Below, piece by piece: positions 26,795-35,959 of a DNA stretch of 64,000 nt. The stretch comes from Novosphingobium sp. GTDB lineage: Bacteria > Pseudomonadota > Alphaproteobacteria > Sphingomonadales > Sphingomonadaceae. Every line of letters begins with the position of its first letter. Within the stretch, counting starts at the first letter, position 1. Position numbers and translations under genes: made by a program. The notes below the pieces were generated by a model that ran no database searches, was not told the DNA's origin, and was given only the letters and a program-made list of their open reading frames with translations. Location of the stretch: positions 1 to 64,000 of the forward strand of contig NZ_JAPZQX010000008.1 of NCBI RefSeq assembly GCF_027531025.1. Reading direction: 5' to 3'.

Positions 26795-27205
26795 ATGCGA
26801 TCCCTGTCCGACATCCTCGAAGAGTACGAATTCCTCGAAGGCGATGAGCGCTATCGCCTGCTGATCGAGCTTGGCCGCGAGCTTGAGCCGATGCCCGATC
26901 CGCTGAAGACCGATGCCACGCTGGTGCGCGGCTGCTCGGCCTCGGTCTGGGTCTATCCCACCCGGCTGGACGATGGCCGGCTGCATTTCCTGGCTGACAG
27001 TAACGCCGCGATTACCAAGGGAATCATCGCCCTGGTGCTGTCCGCCGTACAGGACCAACCACCCGCCGCAGTGGCAGCGATGGACGTGGCCCAGGCCCTT
27101 GAACCCTTCGACCTCAGGAACCAGCTCAGTTCGAACCGCACCCAAGGGGTTCCGAACATGATCGCGCTGATCCAGGATACCGCCAAACGCTACGTGGAGG
27201 GCTGA
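26795..27205 (+). CDS. sufE: SufE-family sulfur-transfer protein
   Basis: SufE takes sulfur from the cysteine desulfurase SufS and hands it to the SufBCD scaffold for iron-sulfur cluster assembly. The 136-residue protein has the conserved Cys in VRGCSASVWVYP near residue 49, preceded by YRLLIELGRELEPMPD. Near the end it reads RTQGVPNMIALI, matching the family's R(S/T)xG motif. It is separated from the psp string by about 50 bp and may have its own promoter. Confidence 0.92.
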   Translation: MRSLSDILEEYEFLEGDERYRLLIELGRELEPMPDPLKTDATLVRGCSASVWVYPTRLDDGRLHFLADSNAAITKGIIALVLSAVQDQPPAAVAAMDVAQALEPFDLRNQLSSNRTQGVPNMIALIQDTAKRYVEG

Positions 27206-27206
27206 T

Positions 27207-27560
27207 TTGCTGGCCCGTCCGCTCTATCTGACTGGTGGTCTTGCCGCACTTGGCCTGGGGCTGGTCGGCGCCTTCCTGCCAATCGTGCCCACCGTGCCGT
27301 TCCTGCTGCTGGCCGCCTTCTGCTTTGCCCGCAGCCATCCGGAATGGGCACAGCGGCTGTACGATCACCCCACATATGGTCCGGGCCTGCGGGACTGGCG
27401 CGATCGCCGCGCGATCAGCCGCCGGGCGAAGGTTTCGGCGCTGCTGGCGATGAGCGCCGGGGTCGGCTTTACCTGGCTGTCGGTCGGTTTCCCGTGGGTG
27501 TGGATTTCCATCGCGGTACTTGCCGTTGCTGGCAGCTGGATCTGGACGCGGGCGGAGTAA
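27207..27560 (+). CDS. DUF454 (YbaN-like) inner-membrane protein
   Basis: This 117-residue protein has three hydrophobic segments and the DUF454 marks GAFLPIVPTVPFLLLAAFCFARS and RRLYDHP-like (QRLYDHPTYGPGL). YbaN proteins are inner-membrane proteins of unknown role. A TTG start is used, with GGAGG eight bases upstream, 1 bp after the sufE stop. Convergent with crtZ. Confidence 0.85.
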   Translation: MLARPLYLTGGLAALGLGLVGAFLPIVPTVPFLLLAAFCFARSHPEWAQRLYDHPTYGPGLRDWRDRRAISRRAKVSALLAMSAGVGFTWLSVGFPWVWISIAVLAVAGSWIWTRAE

Positions 27561-27563
27561 GGC

Positions 27564-28082
27564 TCAGTCCTGGATCGCCTCGCGCACCACGGCGATGCCC
27601 GCCGCGCGCTGGGCCTTCAGTTCCTGCTTCAGCACGGCCGGATCGCGGGCAATCACGAAGCCGAAGCTGACCCCGCCTTCCTTGCCGATTGTCGCGTGAT
27701 GCAGCTTGTGCGCCTGGACCAGCCGCTTGGCATAGCCGCGCTTGGGCACCCAGCGGAAATAGCGCTGATGGACGAGGCCATCGTGCACCAGGGTATAGAC
27801 GATGCCGTAGAACAGGATGCCGAGGCCGATCCAGGTCCCCGGCTCCCACGCCGCCGCGCCCATGATCAGCGGCGAGCCCACGGCGAACATCGAAATGCTC
27901 ATCGCGGCGCCGACCAGGCCGTAAAGGTCGTTCTTCTCGAACACCTTGTCATGCGGCTCGTGATGATCGCGATGCCAGCCCCAGCCCCAGCCATGCATGA
28001 TGTACTTGTGGCTCGCCCAGGCGATCCATTCCATCGCGAGGAAGGTGGCAATGACGGTCAGGATGATGGCGGGCAGCGACAT
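27564..28082 (-). CDS. crtZ: Beta-carotene hydroxylase
   Basis: CrtZ adds hydroxyls at C3/C3' of beta-carotene rings to make zeaxanthin. The 172-residue protein has four hydrophobic segments and the di-iron histidine clusters HKYIMHGWGWGWHRDHH near residue 25, HDGLVHQRY and HKLHHATIG. Yellow-orange carotenoids are typical of this bacterial group. It is not beside other carotenoid genes in this window. Confidence 0.93.
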   Translation of the reverse strand: MSLPAIILTVIATFLAMEWIAWASHKYIMHGWGWGWHRDHHEPHDKVFEKNDLYGLVGAAMSISMFAVGSPLIMGAAAWEPGTWIGLGILFYGIVYTLVHDGLVHQRYFRWVPKRGYAKRLVQAHKLHHATIGKEGGVSFGFVIARDPAVLKQELKAQRAAGIAVVREAIQD

Positions 28083-28100
28083 GGCCCGCCCTATAGCGCC

Positions 28101-28502
28101 CTATTCCGCCTTGGGGAAGAAATAGGCGGCGATGTCCGCGCCGATCCGGGCGGGGCGCAGGGTGGCGGCATCAATGCAGCACCAGCTGGACTTGACCTCG
28201 GCCAGCACTTCCTCGCCGCGCTGGATCACGGTGTGGTAGAAGGCGCGGGCGCCCTGGATGCTTTCGAGCAGGACATTAGCGACTACATCATCATCGAGGA
28301 AAGCCGGACGGCGATAGGAAATCTCGTGCTTCAGGGCCACCCAGGCCCGCTCGGCCACGGCCTGCGGCGGGGCCAGTCCGCGCCAGTGCGCCAGCACCGC
28401 ATCCTGCACCCAATTGAGATAGCGGGCATTGTTGACATGCCCCATGAAATCGATGTCGGCAGGCAGGATCTGGATCGGAAAGCGCAACGCGAGAGTGTTC
28501 AT
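28101..28502 (-). CDS. 4HBT-type acyl-CoA thioesterase
   Basis: This 133-residue hotdog-fold protein has DFMGHVNNARYLNWVQDA near residue 20, where the Asp is the catalytic residue of the 4-hydroxybenzoyl-CoA thioesterase/YbgC group. An EISYRRPAFLDDDV strand follows. It likely hydrolyses a fatty acyl-CoA; the exact substrate is unknown. The start is the ATG for MNTLALRFPIQ. It is 18 bp upstream of crtZ on the same strand. Confidence 0.88.
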   Translation of the reverse strand: MNTLALRFPIQILPADIDFMGHVNNARYLNWVQDAVLAHWRGLAPPQAVAERAWVALKHEISYRRPAFLDDDVVANVLLESIQGARAFYHTVIQRGEEVLAEVKSSWCCIDAATLRPARIGADIAAYFFPKAE

Positions 28503-28597
28503 AGGGCGAACATAGCGATCGAATGTTACGATTGCCATACGCCGCCAGAAATAAGCTTGCTTGCCAAGCGCGGGCTCATTTGCCTATCGGCAGCGGT

Positions 28598-30040
28598 ATG
28601 ACCGACCGCCAGACTGAGCCTCGCACGCTTTACCAGAAGATCTGGGACGCCCACGTTGTCGAAACCCGCGACGATGGCACTGCGCTGATCTTCATCGACC
28701 GCCACCTGGTTCACGAAGTGACCAGCCCGCAGGCGTTCGAGGCGCTGCGGGTATCGGGCCGCAACGTTCGTCGGCCCGACCTGACCCTGGCCGTGCCCGA
28801 TCACAACCTGCCCACCACCGCGCGGCGCACCGCGAGCGGGGCGCGCGTGCCGATTGCCGATCCGGAAAGCGCCGCGCAGCTTGACGCGCTGGAGCGCAAC
28901 GCCCCGGCCTTCGGCATCCGCTATATCGGCGATGCCGACGCCGAACAGGGGATCGTCCACGTGGTCGGTCCGGAACAAGGCTTTTCGCTGCCCGGCGCGA
29001 CCATTGTCTGCGGCGATAGCCACACCGCCTGCCACGGTGGCCTTGGCGCGCTGGCCTTTGGCATTGGCACCAGCGAGGTCGAGCATGTGCTGGCCACGCA
29101 AACCCTGCTGCTCAAGCAGTCGAAGACCATGGAAGTGCGGGTCGAAGGCGATCTGCCTGCCGGGGTCAGCCCGAAGGACCTGATCCTGCACATCATCGGG
29201 GTGGTCGGCACCGCTGGTGGCACGGGGCACGTGATCGAATACCGCGGCAAGGTGTTCGAGGAGATGAGCATCGAGGGCCGCCTGACCGTCTGCAACATGA
29301 GCATCGAGGCGGGGGCCCGGGCCGGGCTGATCGCGCCGGATGACAAGACTTTCGCCTTCCTCAAGGGCCGCCCCTATGCGCCGAAGGGCGAACAATGGGA
29401 TGCGGCGGTGGCCTGGTGGAAGAGCCTGACGACCGACCCGGGGGCCCCGTTCGACAAGTCGGTCGTGATCAACGCCGCCGATGTTCAGCCGACCGTGACC
29501 TGGGGGACCAGCCCGGAAGATACCGTGGCGATCGGCGGGGTAGTGCCCGATCCGGCCAGTTTTGCCGATCCTTCCAAGCAGGAGGCGGCGCGGGCGAGCC
29601 TGGAATACATGGGCCTGACCCCCGGCCAGCGGATGGACGAGGTCGAGGTCCAGAACGTGTTCATCGGCAGCTGCACGAACAGCCGCATCGAGGACTTGCG
29701 GGCCGCTGCAGCGGTACTCAAGGGGCACACCAAGGCACCCAATGTGCACTGGGCAATCGTCGTCCCCGGCTCCGGCCTGGTCAAGCGCCAGGCCGAGGAA
29801 GAGGGGCTGGACCAGATCTTCATCGCCGCCGGTCTGGAATGGCGCGAACCGGGCTGTTCGGCCTGCCTTGGCATGAATCCCGACAAGGTTCCGCCGGGCG
29901 AACGCTGCGCTTCTACTTCCAACCGCAACTTCGTCGGCCGCCAGGGTCCGGGTGCGCGCACGCATCTGGTTTCGCCCGCCATGGCCGCTGCTGCCGCCGT
30001 GACCGGTCGGCTGACCGACGTGCGCAAGCTGGTCGGCTAG
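28598..30040 (+). CDS. leuC: 3-Isopropylmalate dehydratase large subunit
   Basis: LeuC, with LeuD, isomerises 2- to 3-isopropylmalate in leucine synthesis. The 480-residue protein has the aconitase-type features [26 protein letters not shown], and the 4Fe-4S cysteines in [13 protein letters not shown] and [11 protein letters not shown]. The start at [11 protein letters not shown] fits the family. Its stop codon overlaps the stop of the opposing oxidoreductase gene, which separates leuC from leuD. Confidence 0.97.
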   Translation: MTDRQTEPRTLYQKIWDAHVVETRDDGTALIFIDRHLVHEVTSPQAFEALRVSGRNVRRPDLTLAVPDHNLPTTARRTASGARVPIADPESAAQLDALERNAPAFGIRYIGDADAEQGIVHVVGPEQGFSLPGATIVCGDSHTACHGGLGALAFGIGTSEVEHVLATQTLLLKQSKTMEVRVEGDLPAGVSPKDLILHIIGVVGTAGGTGHVIEYRGKVFEEMSIEGRLTVCNMSIEAGARAGLIAPDDKTFAFLKGRPYAPKGEQWDAAVAWWKSLTTDPGAPFDKSVVINAADVQPTVTWGTSPEDTVAIGGVVPDPASFADPSKQEAARASLEYMGLTPGQRMDEVEVQNVFIGSCTNSRIEDLRAAAAVLKGHTKAPNVHWAIVVPGSGLVKRQAEEEGLDQIFIAAGLEWREPGCSACLGMNPDKVPPGERCASTSNRNFVGRQGPGARTHLVSPAMAAAAAVTGRLTDVRKLVG

Positions 30041-31287
30041 TAGACCGTCCGCTTCTGCACGGCCGCCTTGCTGGCCAGGCTGAAGCGCGGTTCGACCGGC
30101 AAGGCGCTATCCGCCACGTGCCGCGCCACCCGCGCGCCGACGGCCGGGCCGTGCTTGAAGCCATGGCCCGACCCGCCGCCGACCAGCCAGACCCGGTCGT
30201 GCCCGGGCAGTCTGTCGATCAGGAAATCGCCGTTCGAGCTGTTCTCGTACTGGCAGACCCGGCCATGGATGAACGGGGCATCGGCCAGCCCCGGAAAGCG
30301 CTGGGCGAGATAGGCCCGGGCCGCGGCGATCCCTTCTGCTGAGACACGCCGGTCCTGGGTATCGGGATCGACTTCGGGGCCATGGCGATCGAAGGCCAGT
30401 TTGAAACCCTGCCCCTCCAGCTCGGGAAAGCCATAGACGATGTCCCCGCCGTTGAAATCGGCCCAGACCGGCAGAGCCAATGGAGCATAACGCTGACCAT
30501 CGGCCCCGGCGGGCGGGGCGAAGTGGTAGACTTCCTGACGGGTAGCGACGATTCGGCCCTTCAGCAGGTCCGGAAACAGCTTCGGCAACCAGGGCCCGCA
30601 GGCATAGACCACGTTGCGCGCCACGAAGGGGCCCACGCCAAAGGCCCCGTTCGACAAGCGCACCGGCGGCTTTGCTTCATAACGCGCGGCCACCAGCCGC
30701 GCATCCGCCACCACGGCCTGGACCGCACGGCTGGCGATCAGCGCGCCGCTGTCCCGTTCGATAAAGCCGCTTTCACCGTCATTGAAGGCAATCTGCGGCA
30801 GGGACTGGCGCAGCCATGCGGAATCGCCCTCGCTATGGGCAATGCGCTGCGCGCGCAGCCAGGCCAGGCTCTTGGCCATGTAGGGATCGCCAGCGGGCGA
30901 GAACCAGAGCACCCCGCAGCGGTTGAGGATCGGCTGTGATTGCCGCTGCGACAGCACATCCCACTGGGCCAGCGAATCTGCCGCCATCCGCGAATAGAGC
31001 GGGTCACCGCCATAAGAGACGCGGATCACCCGGCTTTCCCCGCCGGACGAGGCGCGGGCGTGCCCCGCACCGTGCGCATCGAGCAGCCGCACGTTTAGGC
31101 CAGCGCGGCGGGCGTGCCAGGCGGTCCAGGCCCCGAATACCCCCGCGCCGACCACGACGAGGTCAACCGTGGTTTCCTTGCTGACCACCCAGTCCCCCTC
31201 GGCAAAGGCCTGCTCCGCCCGCGCTGGCCCCGCCGCCAGCCCAGATGCCACCATGCCGATTGCCGCCTGCCGCCTGGTGATCCGCAT
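30037..31287 (-). CDS. FAD-dependent oxidoreductase (sarcosine oxidase-like), exported
   Basis: This 416-residue DAO-family flavoenzyme has a twin-arginine-type signal ([21 protein letters not shown]), then the FAD-binding [18 protein letters not shown]. Near residue 345 is [17 protein letters not shown], in which the Cys matches the covalent FAD link of monomeric sarcosine oxidases. It should oxidise an N-methyl amino acid or similar amine, making hydrogen peroxide; the substrate is unknown. The gene lies antisense to its neighbours between leuC and leuD and shares a CTAG stop overlap with leuC. Confidence 0.87.
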   Translation of the reverse strand: MRITRRQAAIGMVASGLAAGPARAEQAFAEGDWVVSKETTVDLVVVGAGVFGAWTAWHARRAGLNVRLLDAHGAGHARASSGGESRVIRVSYGGDPLYSRMAADSLAQWDVLSQRQSQPILNRCGVLWFSPAGDPYMAKSLAWLRAQRIAHSEGDSAWLRQSLPQIAFNDGESGFIERDSGALIASRAVQAVVADARLVAARYEAKPPVRLSNGAFGVGPFVARNVVYACGPWLPKLFPDLLKGRIVATRQEVYHFAPPAGADGQRYAPLALPVWADFNGGDIVYGFPELEGQGFKLAFDRHGPEVDPDTQDRRVSAEGIAAARAYLAQRFPGLADAPFIHGRVCQYENSSNGDFLIDRLPGHDRVWLVGGGSGHGFKHGPAVGARVARHVADSALPVEPRFSLASKAAVQKRTVY

Positions 31288-31388
31288 CGTTCCCACCTTT
31301 TGCCATTCGCTGCGCGGACTGGCGCAACGTGCCAAATTTTGCATCGCGGACTTGAACCCGCCGCCCGCGATGGACATAGGGTTAAGCC

Positions 31389-31568
31389 ATGAGCGACAAG
31401 AACGACAAGTCCGAGAAGGCCGGTTCCAGCTGGACCGGGAAAGCCGCCCTGGCCGGTGCCGCAATCGGCTCGGCCGCGATCGCCGCCGCCCTGCTCTATG
31501 CCTCGCGGCGCAAGGAGCGGGCCGAAAAGGCCAGGCCCAGCCCCATTGACGCACCGGAGACCGACTGA
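31389..31568 (+). CDS. Small single-helix membrane protein upstream of leuD
   Basis: The 59-residue product starts [19 protein letters not shown], has one hydrophobic helix ([20 protein letters not shown]), and ends with a basic then acidic tail ([12 protein letters not shown]...ETD). Its TGA overlaps the leuD ATG (TGATG), so it is coupled to leuD. Function unknown; the composition and coupling suggest a real gene. Confidence 0.65.
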   Translation: MSDKNDKSEKAGSSWTGKAALAGAAIGSAAIAAALLYASRRKERAEKARPSPIDAPETD

Positions 31569-32170
31569 TGGAACCGATCAAGCAGGTTGAAGGACGCGCG
31601 ATCCCGTTCGGACGCAAGAATGTCGATACCGACGTGATCGTTCCAGCCAAATGGCTGAAGACCATCACCCGCGACGGGCTGGGCCGGGGCGCGTTCGAGG
31701 CGCTGCGCGCAGACCCGGACAACCTGTTCGATTCGGCCGAGTTCAAGGGCTCTCCGATCCTGATTGCGGGGGACAATTTCGGTTGCGGTTCCAGCCGCGA
31801 ACACGCCGCCTGGGCCCTGCTGGACCTGGGGATCACCTGCGTGATTGCCCCCAGCTTTTCGGACATCTTTTCTGGCAATGCCTTCAAGAACGGCATCCTG
31901 ACTGTGGTCTTGCCGCAGGACCAGGTCGACCGGCTGCTGGAAGTGGCAAAGACCGATCCCATCGCGATCGATCTGGAAACGCAGACCGTCACCACCCCTT
32001 TCCAGGACCGTTTCAACTTCGAAATCGATCCTTTCCGCAAGCACTGCCTCTTGAACGGCCTCGACGAGGTAGGCCTGACCCTGGCGCGCGATGCGGCGAT
32101 CAGTACCTATGAACAGAAACACCGCGCCGAGCTGCCCTGGCTGGCGACGGGAACGGGAGTAGCAGCATGA
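31568..32170 (+). CDS. leuD: 3-Isopropylmalate dehydratase small subunit
   Basis: This 200-residue LeuD carries the swivel domain: [15 protein letters not shown], then the signature [17 protein letters not shown], and [14 protein letters not shown]. It completes the LeuCD isomerase with leuC, 1.5 kb upstream. It overlaps the small membrane-protein gene before it and the quinone reductase gene after it (ATGA). Confidence 0.97.
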   Translation: MEPIKQVEGRAIPFGRKNVDTDVIVPAKWLKTITRDGLGRGAFEALRADPDNLFDSAEFKGSPILIAGDNFGCGSSREHAAWALLDLGITCVIAPSFSDIFSGNAFKNGILTVVLPQDQVDRLLEVAKTDPIAIDLETQTVTTPFQDRFNFEIDPFRKHCLLNGLDEVGLTLARDAAISTYEQKHRAELPWLATGTGVAA

Positions 32171-33165
32171 AGGCCTTGAGGACGCACGCAGTCGGTGGCC
32201 CCGACACCCTGACGCTTGATGAAGTTGACGTGCCCACCCCCGGCCCCGGCCAGGTGCTGGTGGCGGTGAAAGCCTGCGCGGTGAATTTCCCCGATACGCT
32301 GATGATCCGCGATCTCTACCAGTTCAAGCCGCAGCGCCCCTATGCGCCGGGCGGCGAGATCGCCGGGGTGATCGAGGCCGTGGGCGAAGGCGTGACTGCC
32401 TACAAGGTGGGTGACAAGGTACTGTCCGGCATCGGCAATGGCGGCATGGCGGAAAAGGTGGTGGTCGATGCCGCGCGCCTGTTCCCGGTGCCCGATGGCG
32501 TCAGCTTCCAGCAGGCCGCCTCGCTGCTGATGACTTATGGCACCACGATCCACGGCCTGAAGGACCGCGGCCACATCAAGCCGGGCGACACCATGCTGGT
32601 GCTGGGCGCGGCGGGCGGCGTCGGCCTGTCGGCGGTGGAACTGGGCAAGGCCTATGGCGCGCGCGTGATCGCCGCCGTTTCGAGCGAGGAAAAGGCCCAG
32701 GTCGCGCGCGAGATGGGCGCTGACGACGTGGTGATCTATGGCCGCGCCCCGTTCGACAAGGACCAGTCGAAGGCGCTGGCCGAACAGTTCAAGGCCGCCT
32801 GCGGCCCGAACGGCGCGGACATCGTCTACGATATCGTCGGCGGGGACTATTCCGAACCGGCGCTGCGCGCGATTGCCTGGGAAGGCCGCTTCCTGGTGGT
32901 GGGCTTCCCGGCCGGGATCGCCAAGATGCCGCTCAACCTGACCCTGCTGAAGAGCTGCGACATCTGCGGCGTGTTCTGGGGGGCCTTCGTGGCGCGCAGC
33001 CCCAAGGAAAATGCCGCCCACGTGGCCGAACTGTTCGAGCTGCTCAAGGCTGGCAAGATCAACCCGCGCGTTTCCGCCACCTTCCCGCTGGAACGCGGGG
33101 GCGAGGCGATTGCCCTGCTGGAATCACGTGCAGCCATCGGCAAGGTCGTGGTAACGATGGCGTGA
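32167..33165 (+). CDS. NADPH:quinone oxidoreductase family protein
   Basis: This 332-residue medium-chain reductase has a GroES-like N-terminal domain ([25 protein letters not shown]) and a Rossmann domain with [26 protein letters not shown]. No catalytic zinc ligands are seen, as expected for the quinone/enoyl reductase branch. It likely reduces quinones or unsaturated carbonyls with NADPH. The ATG overlaps the leuD stop by 4 bp, so it is coupled to leuD, though no role in leucine synthesis is known. Confidence 0.9.
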   Translation: MKALRTHAVGGPDTLTLDEVDVPTPGPGQVLVAVKACAVNFPDTLMIRDLYQFKPQRPYAPGGEIAGVIEAVGEGVTAYKVGDKVLSGIGNGGMAEKVVVDAARLFPVPDGVSFQQAASLLMTYGTTIHGLKDRGHIKPGDTMLVLGAAGGVGLSAVELGKAYGARVIAAVSSEEKAQVAREMGADDVVIYGRAPFDKDQSKALAEQFKAACGPNGADIVYDIVGGDYSEPALRAIAWEGRFLVVGFPAGIAKMPLNLTLLKSCDICGVFWGAFVARSPKENAAHVAELFELLKAGKINPRVSATFPLERGGEAIALLESRAAIGKVVVTMA

Positions 33166-33202
33166 TCCGGCCAAGGCCGGACCTTTGGGGAAGGGATTGC
33201 CG

Positions 33203-33703
33203 ATGCTGATTACCCGCACGATTGCCGCTGTGGCACTCGTCACTGCGCTGGCCGCCGCCAGTGTCGAAGCCGCCAAGCCTGCGCCGCCGATGCCGCCGAT
33301 GGGCCCCGCCCCCGGCGCGATCGTCGGCGCGCGCCAGGGCAGCATGATCATGGCCGCCAATGTGCTGAACACGGTTGACCGGGCGCTGAAAGCCAATGCC
33401 CCGGCAAAGTCGGTGGCCTTTCCGCTGTCGGGTCTGGTCAAGTGGGCCGAACATATCCCGAGCCAGTTTGCCCCCAGCACCAGCGCTGTCCCCGGCACCC
33501 GGGCCAAGCCCGAAGTGTGGAGCAACCGGCAAGAGTTCCTCAACAAGGCAACCGACATGGCCCTGGCCGCCGACATGATGCTGGCTGCCGCCCGCGCCGA
33601 TGACAGCGCCGCGCTGACCTCGGCGCTTGAAAACGCCCGGGCCGCGTGCAAGGGCTGCCACGACAATTTCCAGGCCCCGCCGCCCGCCACCAAGGCCGGG
33701 TGA
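33203..33703 (+). CDS. Cytochrome c' (class II)-like protein
   Basis: This 166-residue protein has a signal peptide (RTIAAVALVTALAAASVEA), then a helical domain with the single heme-binding CKGCH near the C-terminus, as in class II cytochromes c' and c-556. The distal part reads QGSMIMAANVLNTVDRAL. It is probably a periplasmic electron carrier or gas-binding heme protein. The ATG at 33203 is chosen because GAAGGG sits upstream; a TTG at 33185 is also in frame. Confidence 0.85.
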   Translation: MLITRTIAAVALVTALAAASVEAAKPAPPMPPMGPAPGAIVGARQGSMIMAANVLNTVDRALKANAPAKSVAFPLSGLVKWAEHIPSQFAPSTSAVPGTRAKPEVWSNRQEFLNKATDMALAADMMLAAARADDSAALTSALENARAACKGCHDNFQAPPPATKAG

Positions 33704-33736
33704 CGCGGCCAGACCCGCGAACCGACAGGAGCCGAA

Positions 33737-34054
33737 ATGACCAATTTCAACGATCGCGAACGCGCCGAAGAGGCCAAGTATGCGATGGACGAGGACACCC
33801 GCTTCCGGGTCACCGCCCGCCGCAACCGCCTGCTGGGCCTGTGGGCGGCCGACAAGATGGGCCTCTCGGCCGTCGAAGCCGAAGCCTATGCCAAGGCGGT
33901 GGTCCAGGCCGATTTCGAGGAAGCGGGCGACGAGGACGTGATCCGCAAGCTGCTGGGCGATCTGACCAGCGCCGGGGTCGATATCAGCGAGGGCGATATC
34001 CGCGCCGCGCTGGACGCCAAGTCGGCCGAGGCGCGCCAGGCGCTGCTCGGCTGA
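33737..34054 (+). CDS. DUF1476: F1-ATPase inhibitor zeta-subunit homologue
   Basis: This 105-residue helical protein matches the alphaproteobacterial DUF1476 family (FNDRERAEEAKYAMDEDTRFRVTARRNRLLGLWAA near the N-terminus). In Paracoccus the family member is the zeta subunit that inhibits F1-ATPase. The N-terminal inhibitory segment is present. Next downstream are bolA and grxD. Confidence 0.9.
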   Translation: MTNFNDRERAEEAKYAMDEDTRFRVTARRNRLLGLWAADKMGLSAVEAEAYAKAVVQADFEEAGDEDVIRKLLGDLTSAGVDISEGDIRAALDAKSAEARQALLG

Positions 34055-34076
34055 CCGGCAAAGCGAAAGCAAACCC

Positions 34077-34310
34077 ATGCCGATGCCCGCCGCCACGATC
34101 GAGGCGCTGATCCGTGCCGCCCTGCCCGATGCGCAGATCACCCTGACGGATCTCGCCGGGGATGACGACCATTGGGCAGCGCATGTCGTGTCCGCCGCGT
34201 TCATCGGCAAGCCGCGCGTCCAGCAGCACAAGCTGGTCTATGCCGCCTTTGGCGATCGGCTGGGCGGCGAACTCCATGCCTTGCAACTGACCACCGCTGT
34301 CCCCAACTAA
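34077..34310 (+). CDS. bolA: BolA family protein
   Basis: This 77-residue BolA-fold protein carries [30 protein letters not shown] and the conserved [14 protein letters not shown] helix with the His that binds an iron-sulfur cluster. BolA proteins form 2Fe-2S complexes with CGFS glutaredoxins, and one is encoded 22 bp downstream. Starts at 34077 or 34083 are both possible. Confidence 0.93.
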   Translation: MPMPAATIEALIRAALPDAQITLTDLAGDDDHWAAHVVSAAFIGKPRVQQHKLVYAAFGDRLGGELHALQLTTAVPN

Positions 34311-34332
34311 GACGGCGAGGAGCCATACTGTA

Positions 34333-34662
34333 ATGTCCGATACCAATGCCCGCATCGCCGAGATCGTCAATTCGAACGACGTCGTGCTGTTCATGAAGGG
34401 AACCCCGCTGTTCCCGCAGTGCGGCTTTTCCAGCCGCGCTGTGGCGATCCTGGAGCGGCTGGGCGTTGCCTTTGAAGGGGTGGACGTGCTGCAGGACATG
34501 GAAGTGCGCCAGGGCATCAAGGCCTATTCGGACTGGCCGACGATCCCGCAGCTCTATGTGAAGGGCGAATTCGTGGGCGGCAGCGACATCATGATGGAAA
34601 TGTACGAAGCCGGTGAACTGCACCAGCTGATGGCTGACAGCGGGGTCGCCCCCGCCGCCTGA
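34333..34662 (+). CDS. grxD: CGFS-type monothiol glutaredoxin (Grx4)
   Basis: This 109-residue protein has the active-site motif PQCGFSSRA near residue 30 and the glutathione-binding [20 protein letters not shown]. Monothiol glutaredoxins carry 2Fe-2S clusters and pass them on, with BolA as partner. It is the last gene of the DUF1476-bolA-grxD string; a terminator follows. Confidence 0.96.
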   Translation: MSDTNARIAEIVNSNDVVLFMKGTPLFPQCGFSSRAVAILERLGVAFEGVDVLQDMEVRQGIKAYSDWPTIPQLYVKGEFVGGSDIMMEMYEAGELHQLMADSGVAPAA

Positions 34663-34687
34663 GCCTGACCGGCACCGGAATAGCAAG

Positions 34688-34715
34688 CGGCCTGCCCATC
34701 CGGGCGGGCCGTTTT
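34688..34715 (+). terminator. Rho-independent terminator after grxD
   Basis: CGGCCTGCCC and GGGCGGGCCG form a stem around a 4-base loop, followed by TTTTCGTTT. On the other strand it would also fold but lacks a T-run. Confidence 0.85.
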
Positions 34716-34817
34716 CGTTTGGACCGGTGCGGCGTGGTGTTCGGGAAGAGCGTTCTCGGGGAGGCGGGACCGCGGAGACCAGGGTGCGGCCCCGCCTCTG
34801 TCGAGACTGCTTGGGTG
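34690..34817 (-). ncRNA. Candidate sigma-54-dependent small RNA
   Basis: A sigma-54 promoter at 34828-34844 points left into a stretch with no gene before the end of grxD. The expected transcript would begin near 34817 and meet a 13-pair hairpin at 34761-34798. That hairpin has a G-U pair in RNA from this strand but an A-C mismatch in RNA from the other strand, which favours leftward transcription. The right end is uncertain; the grxD terminator stem may stop it. No product is known. This is inference from sequence alone. Confidence 0.42.
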
Positions 34818-34827
34818 CAAACATCTT

Positions 34828-34844
34828 TGCAGGGGCCGTGCCAA
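34828..34844 (-). promoter_or_regulatory. Orphan sigma-54 promoter
   Basis: The minus strand reads TTGGCACGGCCCCTGCA, with the -24 GG and -12 GC ten bases apart. It is identical over 20 bp to the promoter at 37846-37862. No protein gene lies downstream before grxD, which is on the opposite strand. Confidence 0.8.
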
Positions 34845-34859
34845 TTCTGCGCAGGGGCC

Positions 34860-34866
34860 GATTTCC
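34860..34866 (-). promoter_or_regulatory. GGAAATC dyad upstream of the orphan sigma-54 promoter
   Basis: On the minus strand GGAAATC sits in the dyad CCGGAAATCGG, 18 bases before the first G of the -24 element, the same spacing as at pspA. Confidence 0.35.
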
Positions 34867-35001
34867 GGGCAAGACGATGGCTAGCGCGGTGTTAACCCTG
34901 TTCGTTTGTGTAAAATGTTTCGACAGGCAGGTCAGTGCAGCCGACAGTTGGACCGCCCAAGCCAGAAATGCGGCTTGGCAAAGCCGCCGCGGGCGGGCAG
35001 C

Positions 35002-35811
35002 ATGGCCGGGATGGATATCGAACAGGAATATGACGAGAGCGGCGAAGATCCGCCCGCCACCCACGCCGCCACGCTGGTGATCTTCCGCCGCGATCCCACC
35101 GGTGGCCCGCCGCAGATCCTGATGGTCGAACGCTCGGCCGCGATGAAGTTTGCGGGCGGCGCCGCCGTCTTTCCGGGTGGGCGGGTTGACGATGCCGACC
35201 GCGCGCTGGCCGAAGCCCTTGGCGCCAGCGACGAGGAGGCCGTGCACGAACTGGCAGCCCGGATCGCCGCTGTTCGTGAAACGCTGGAGGAAACCGGTCT
35301 GGTCGTGGGCATTCGCCAGCGCCCGACGCTGGACGAGGCCCGCCGCGCGCGCGACATCCTGCTGGGCGAAGGCACACTGGGGCCGACTCTGGCGGCGATG
35401 AACTGGCAACTCGACCTCGATGCGCTGGTGCCTTTTGCCCGCTGGCGGCCCAAGCACCGGCACATGCGGATCTACGATACCCGGTTCTACCTGGCCGACC
35501 TGGGGACCGGGGCGGTCGACCTGCTGGTCGATGCCACCGAAAACACCCGCCTGTTCTGGACCAGCGCGGCCGAAGCCCTGGACCATGCCGATGCCGGGCG
35601 GATCAGCGTGATCTTCCCGACCCGCCGCAACCTGGAACGACTGGCCCAGTTCGGCAGCTTCGACGATGCCGTGGCCCACGTGCAGGAATATCCCAGCCGG
35701 ATGATCACCCCTTTCATCTCCGACGAGGGCGGGGCCAAGTGGCTGCGGATTCCCGAGGATGCAGGCTATCCGGTTACCGGCGAAGTGCTGGACAGCGCCG
35801 CCCGGGGCTGA
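35002..35811 (+). CDS. Nudix hydrolase family protein
   Basis: This 269-residue protein has an N-terminal Nudix domain: AATLVIFRRDPTGGPPQILMVERS, FAGGAAVFPGGRVDDAD, and the Nudix box with RETLEETGL. The C-terminal half, with WRPKHRHMRIYDTRFYL, is typical of the larger NUDT7/19-like hydrolases that act on CoA derivatives. The exact substrate is unknown. Starts at 35002 (MAGMDIEQ) and 35011 are both possible. Confidence 0.87.
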   Translation: MAGMDIEQEYDESGEDPPATHAATLVIFRRDPTGGPPQILMVERSAAMKFAGGAAVFPGGRVDDADRALAEALGASDEEAVHELAARIAAVRETLEETGLVVGIRQRPTLDEARRARDILLGEGTLGPTLAAMNWQLDLDALVPFARWRPKHRHMRIYDTRFYLADLGTGAVDLLVDATENTRLFWTSAAEALDHADAGRISVIFPTRRNLERLAQFGSFDDAVAHVQEYPSRMITPFISDEGGAKWLRIPEDAGYPVTGEVLDSAARG

Positions 35812-35839
35812 CGGGCCCCGATCTCAGGCCCGAAAAGCA

Positions 35840-35875
35840 CCCCTGCGCCGGAGCCCTGGTGGGCTGACGCAGGGG
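35840..35875. terminator. Possible bidirectional terminator hairpin
   Basis: CCCCTGCG (35840-35847) pairs with CGCAGGGG (35868-35875) between two convergent genes. There is no T-run, so termination is only suggested by position. Confidence 0.3.
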
Positions 35876-35959
35876 GTAAGTTGCCGGCGGAGAAAGGATC
35901 GCCGCCGGTGGGTCGCGCCCCGGGTTAACCCCGCGCGCGGATCCCCACCGTGATCCCCG

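Larger units (their letters stand above)
34663..35001. other. Intergenic stretch between grxD and the Nudix gene
   Basis: This 339-bp gap holds the grxD terminator (34688-34715), the candidate small-RNA hairpin (34761-34798), a leftward sigma-54 promoter (34828-34844), the GGAAATC dyad (34860-34866), and presumably the promoter of the rightward Nudix gene in the AT-richer 34880-34925. No protein gene was seen in it. Confidence 0.6.

Noticed and set aside
34554..34844. Minus-strand open frame behind the orphan sigma-54 promoter as a protein gene
   Set aside because: Its ATG lies upstream of the expected transcript start, the composition is arbitrary, and it runs antisense through grxD.
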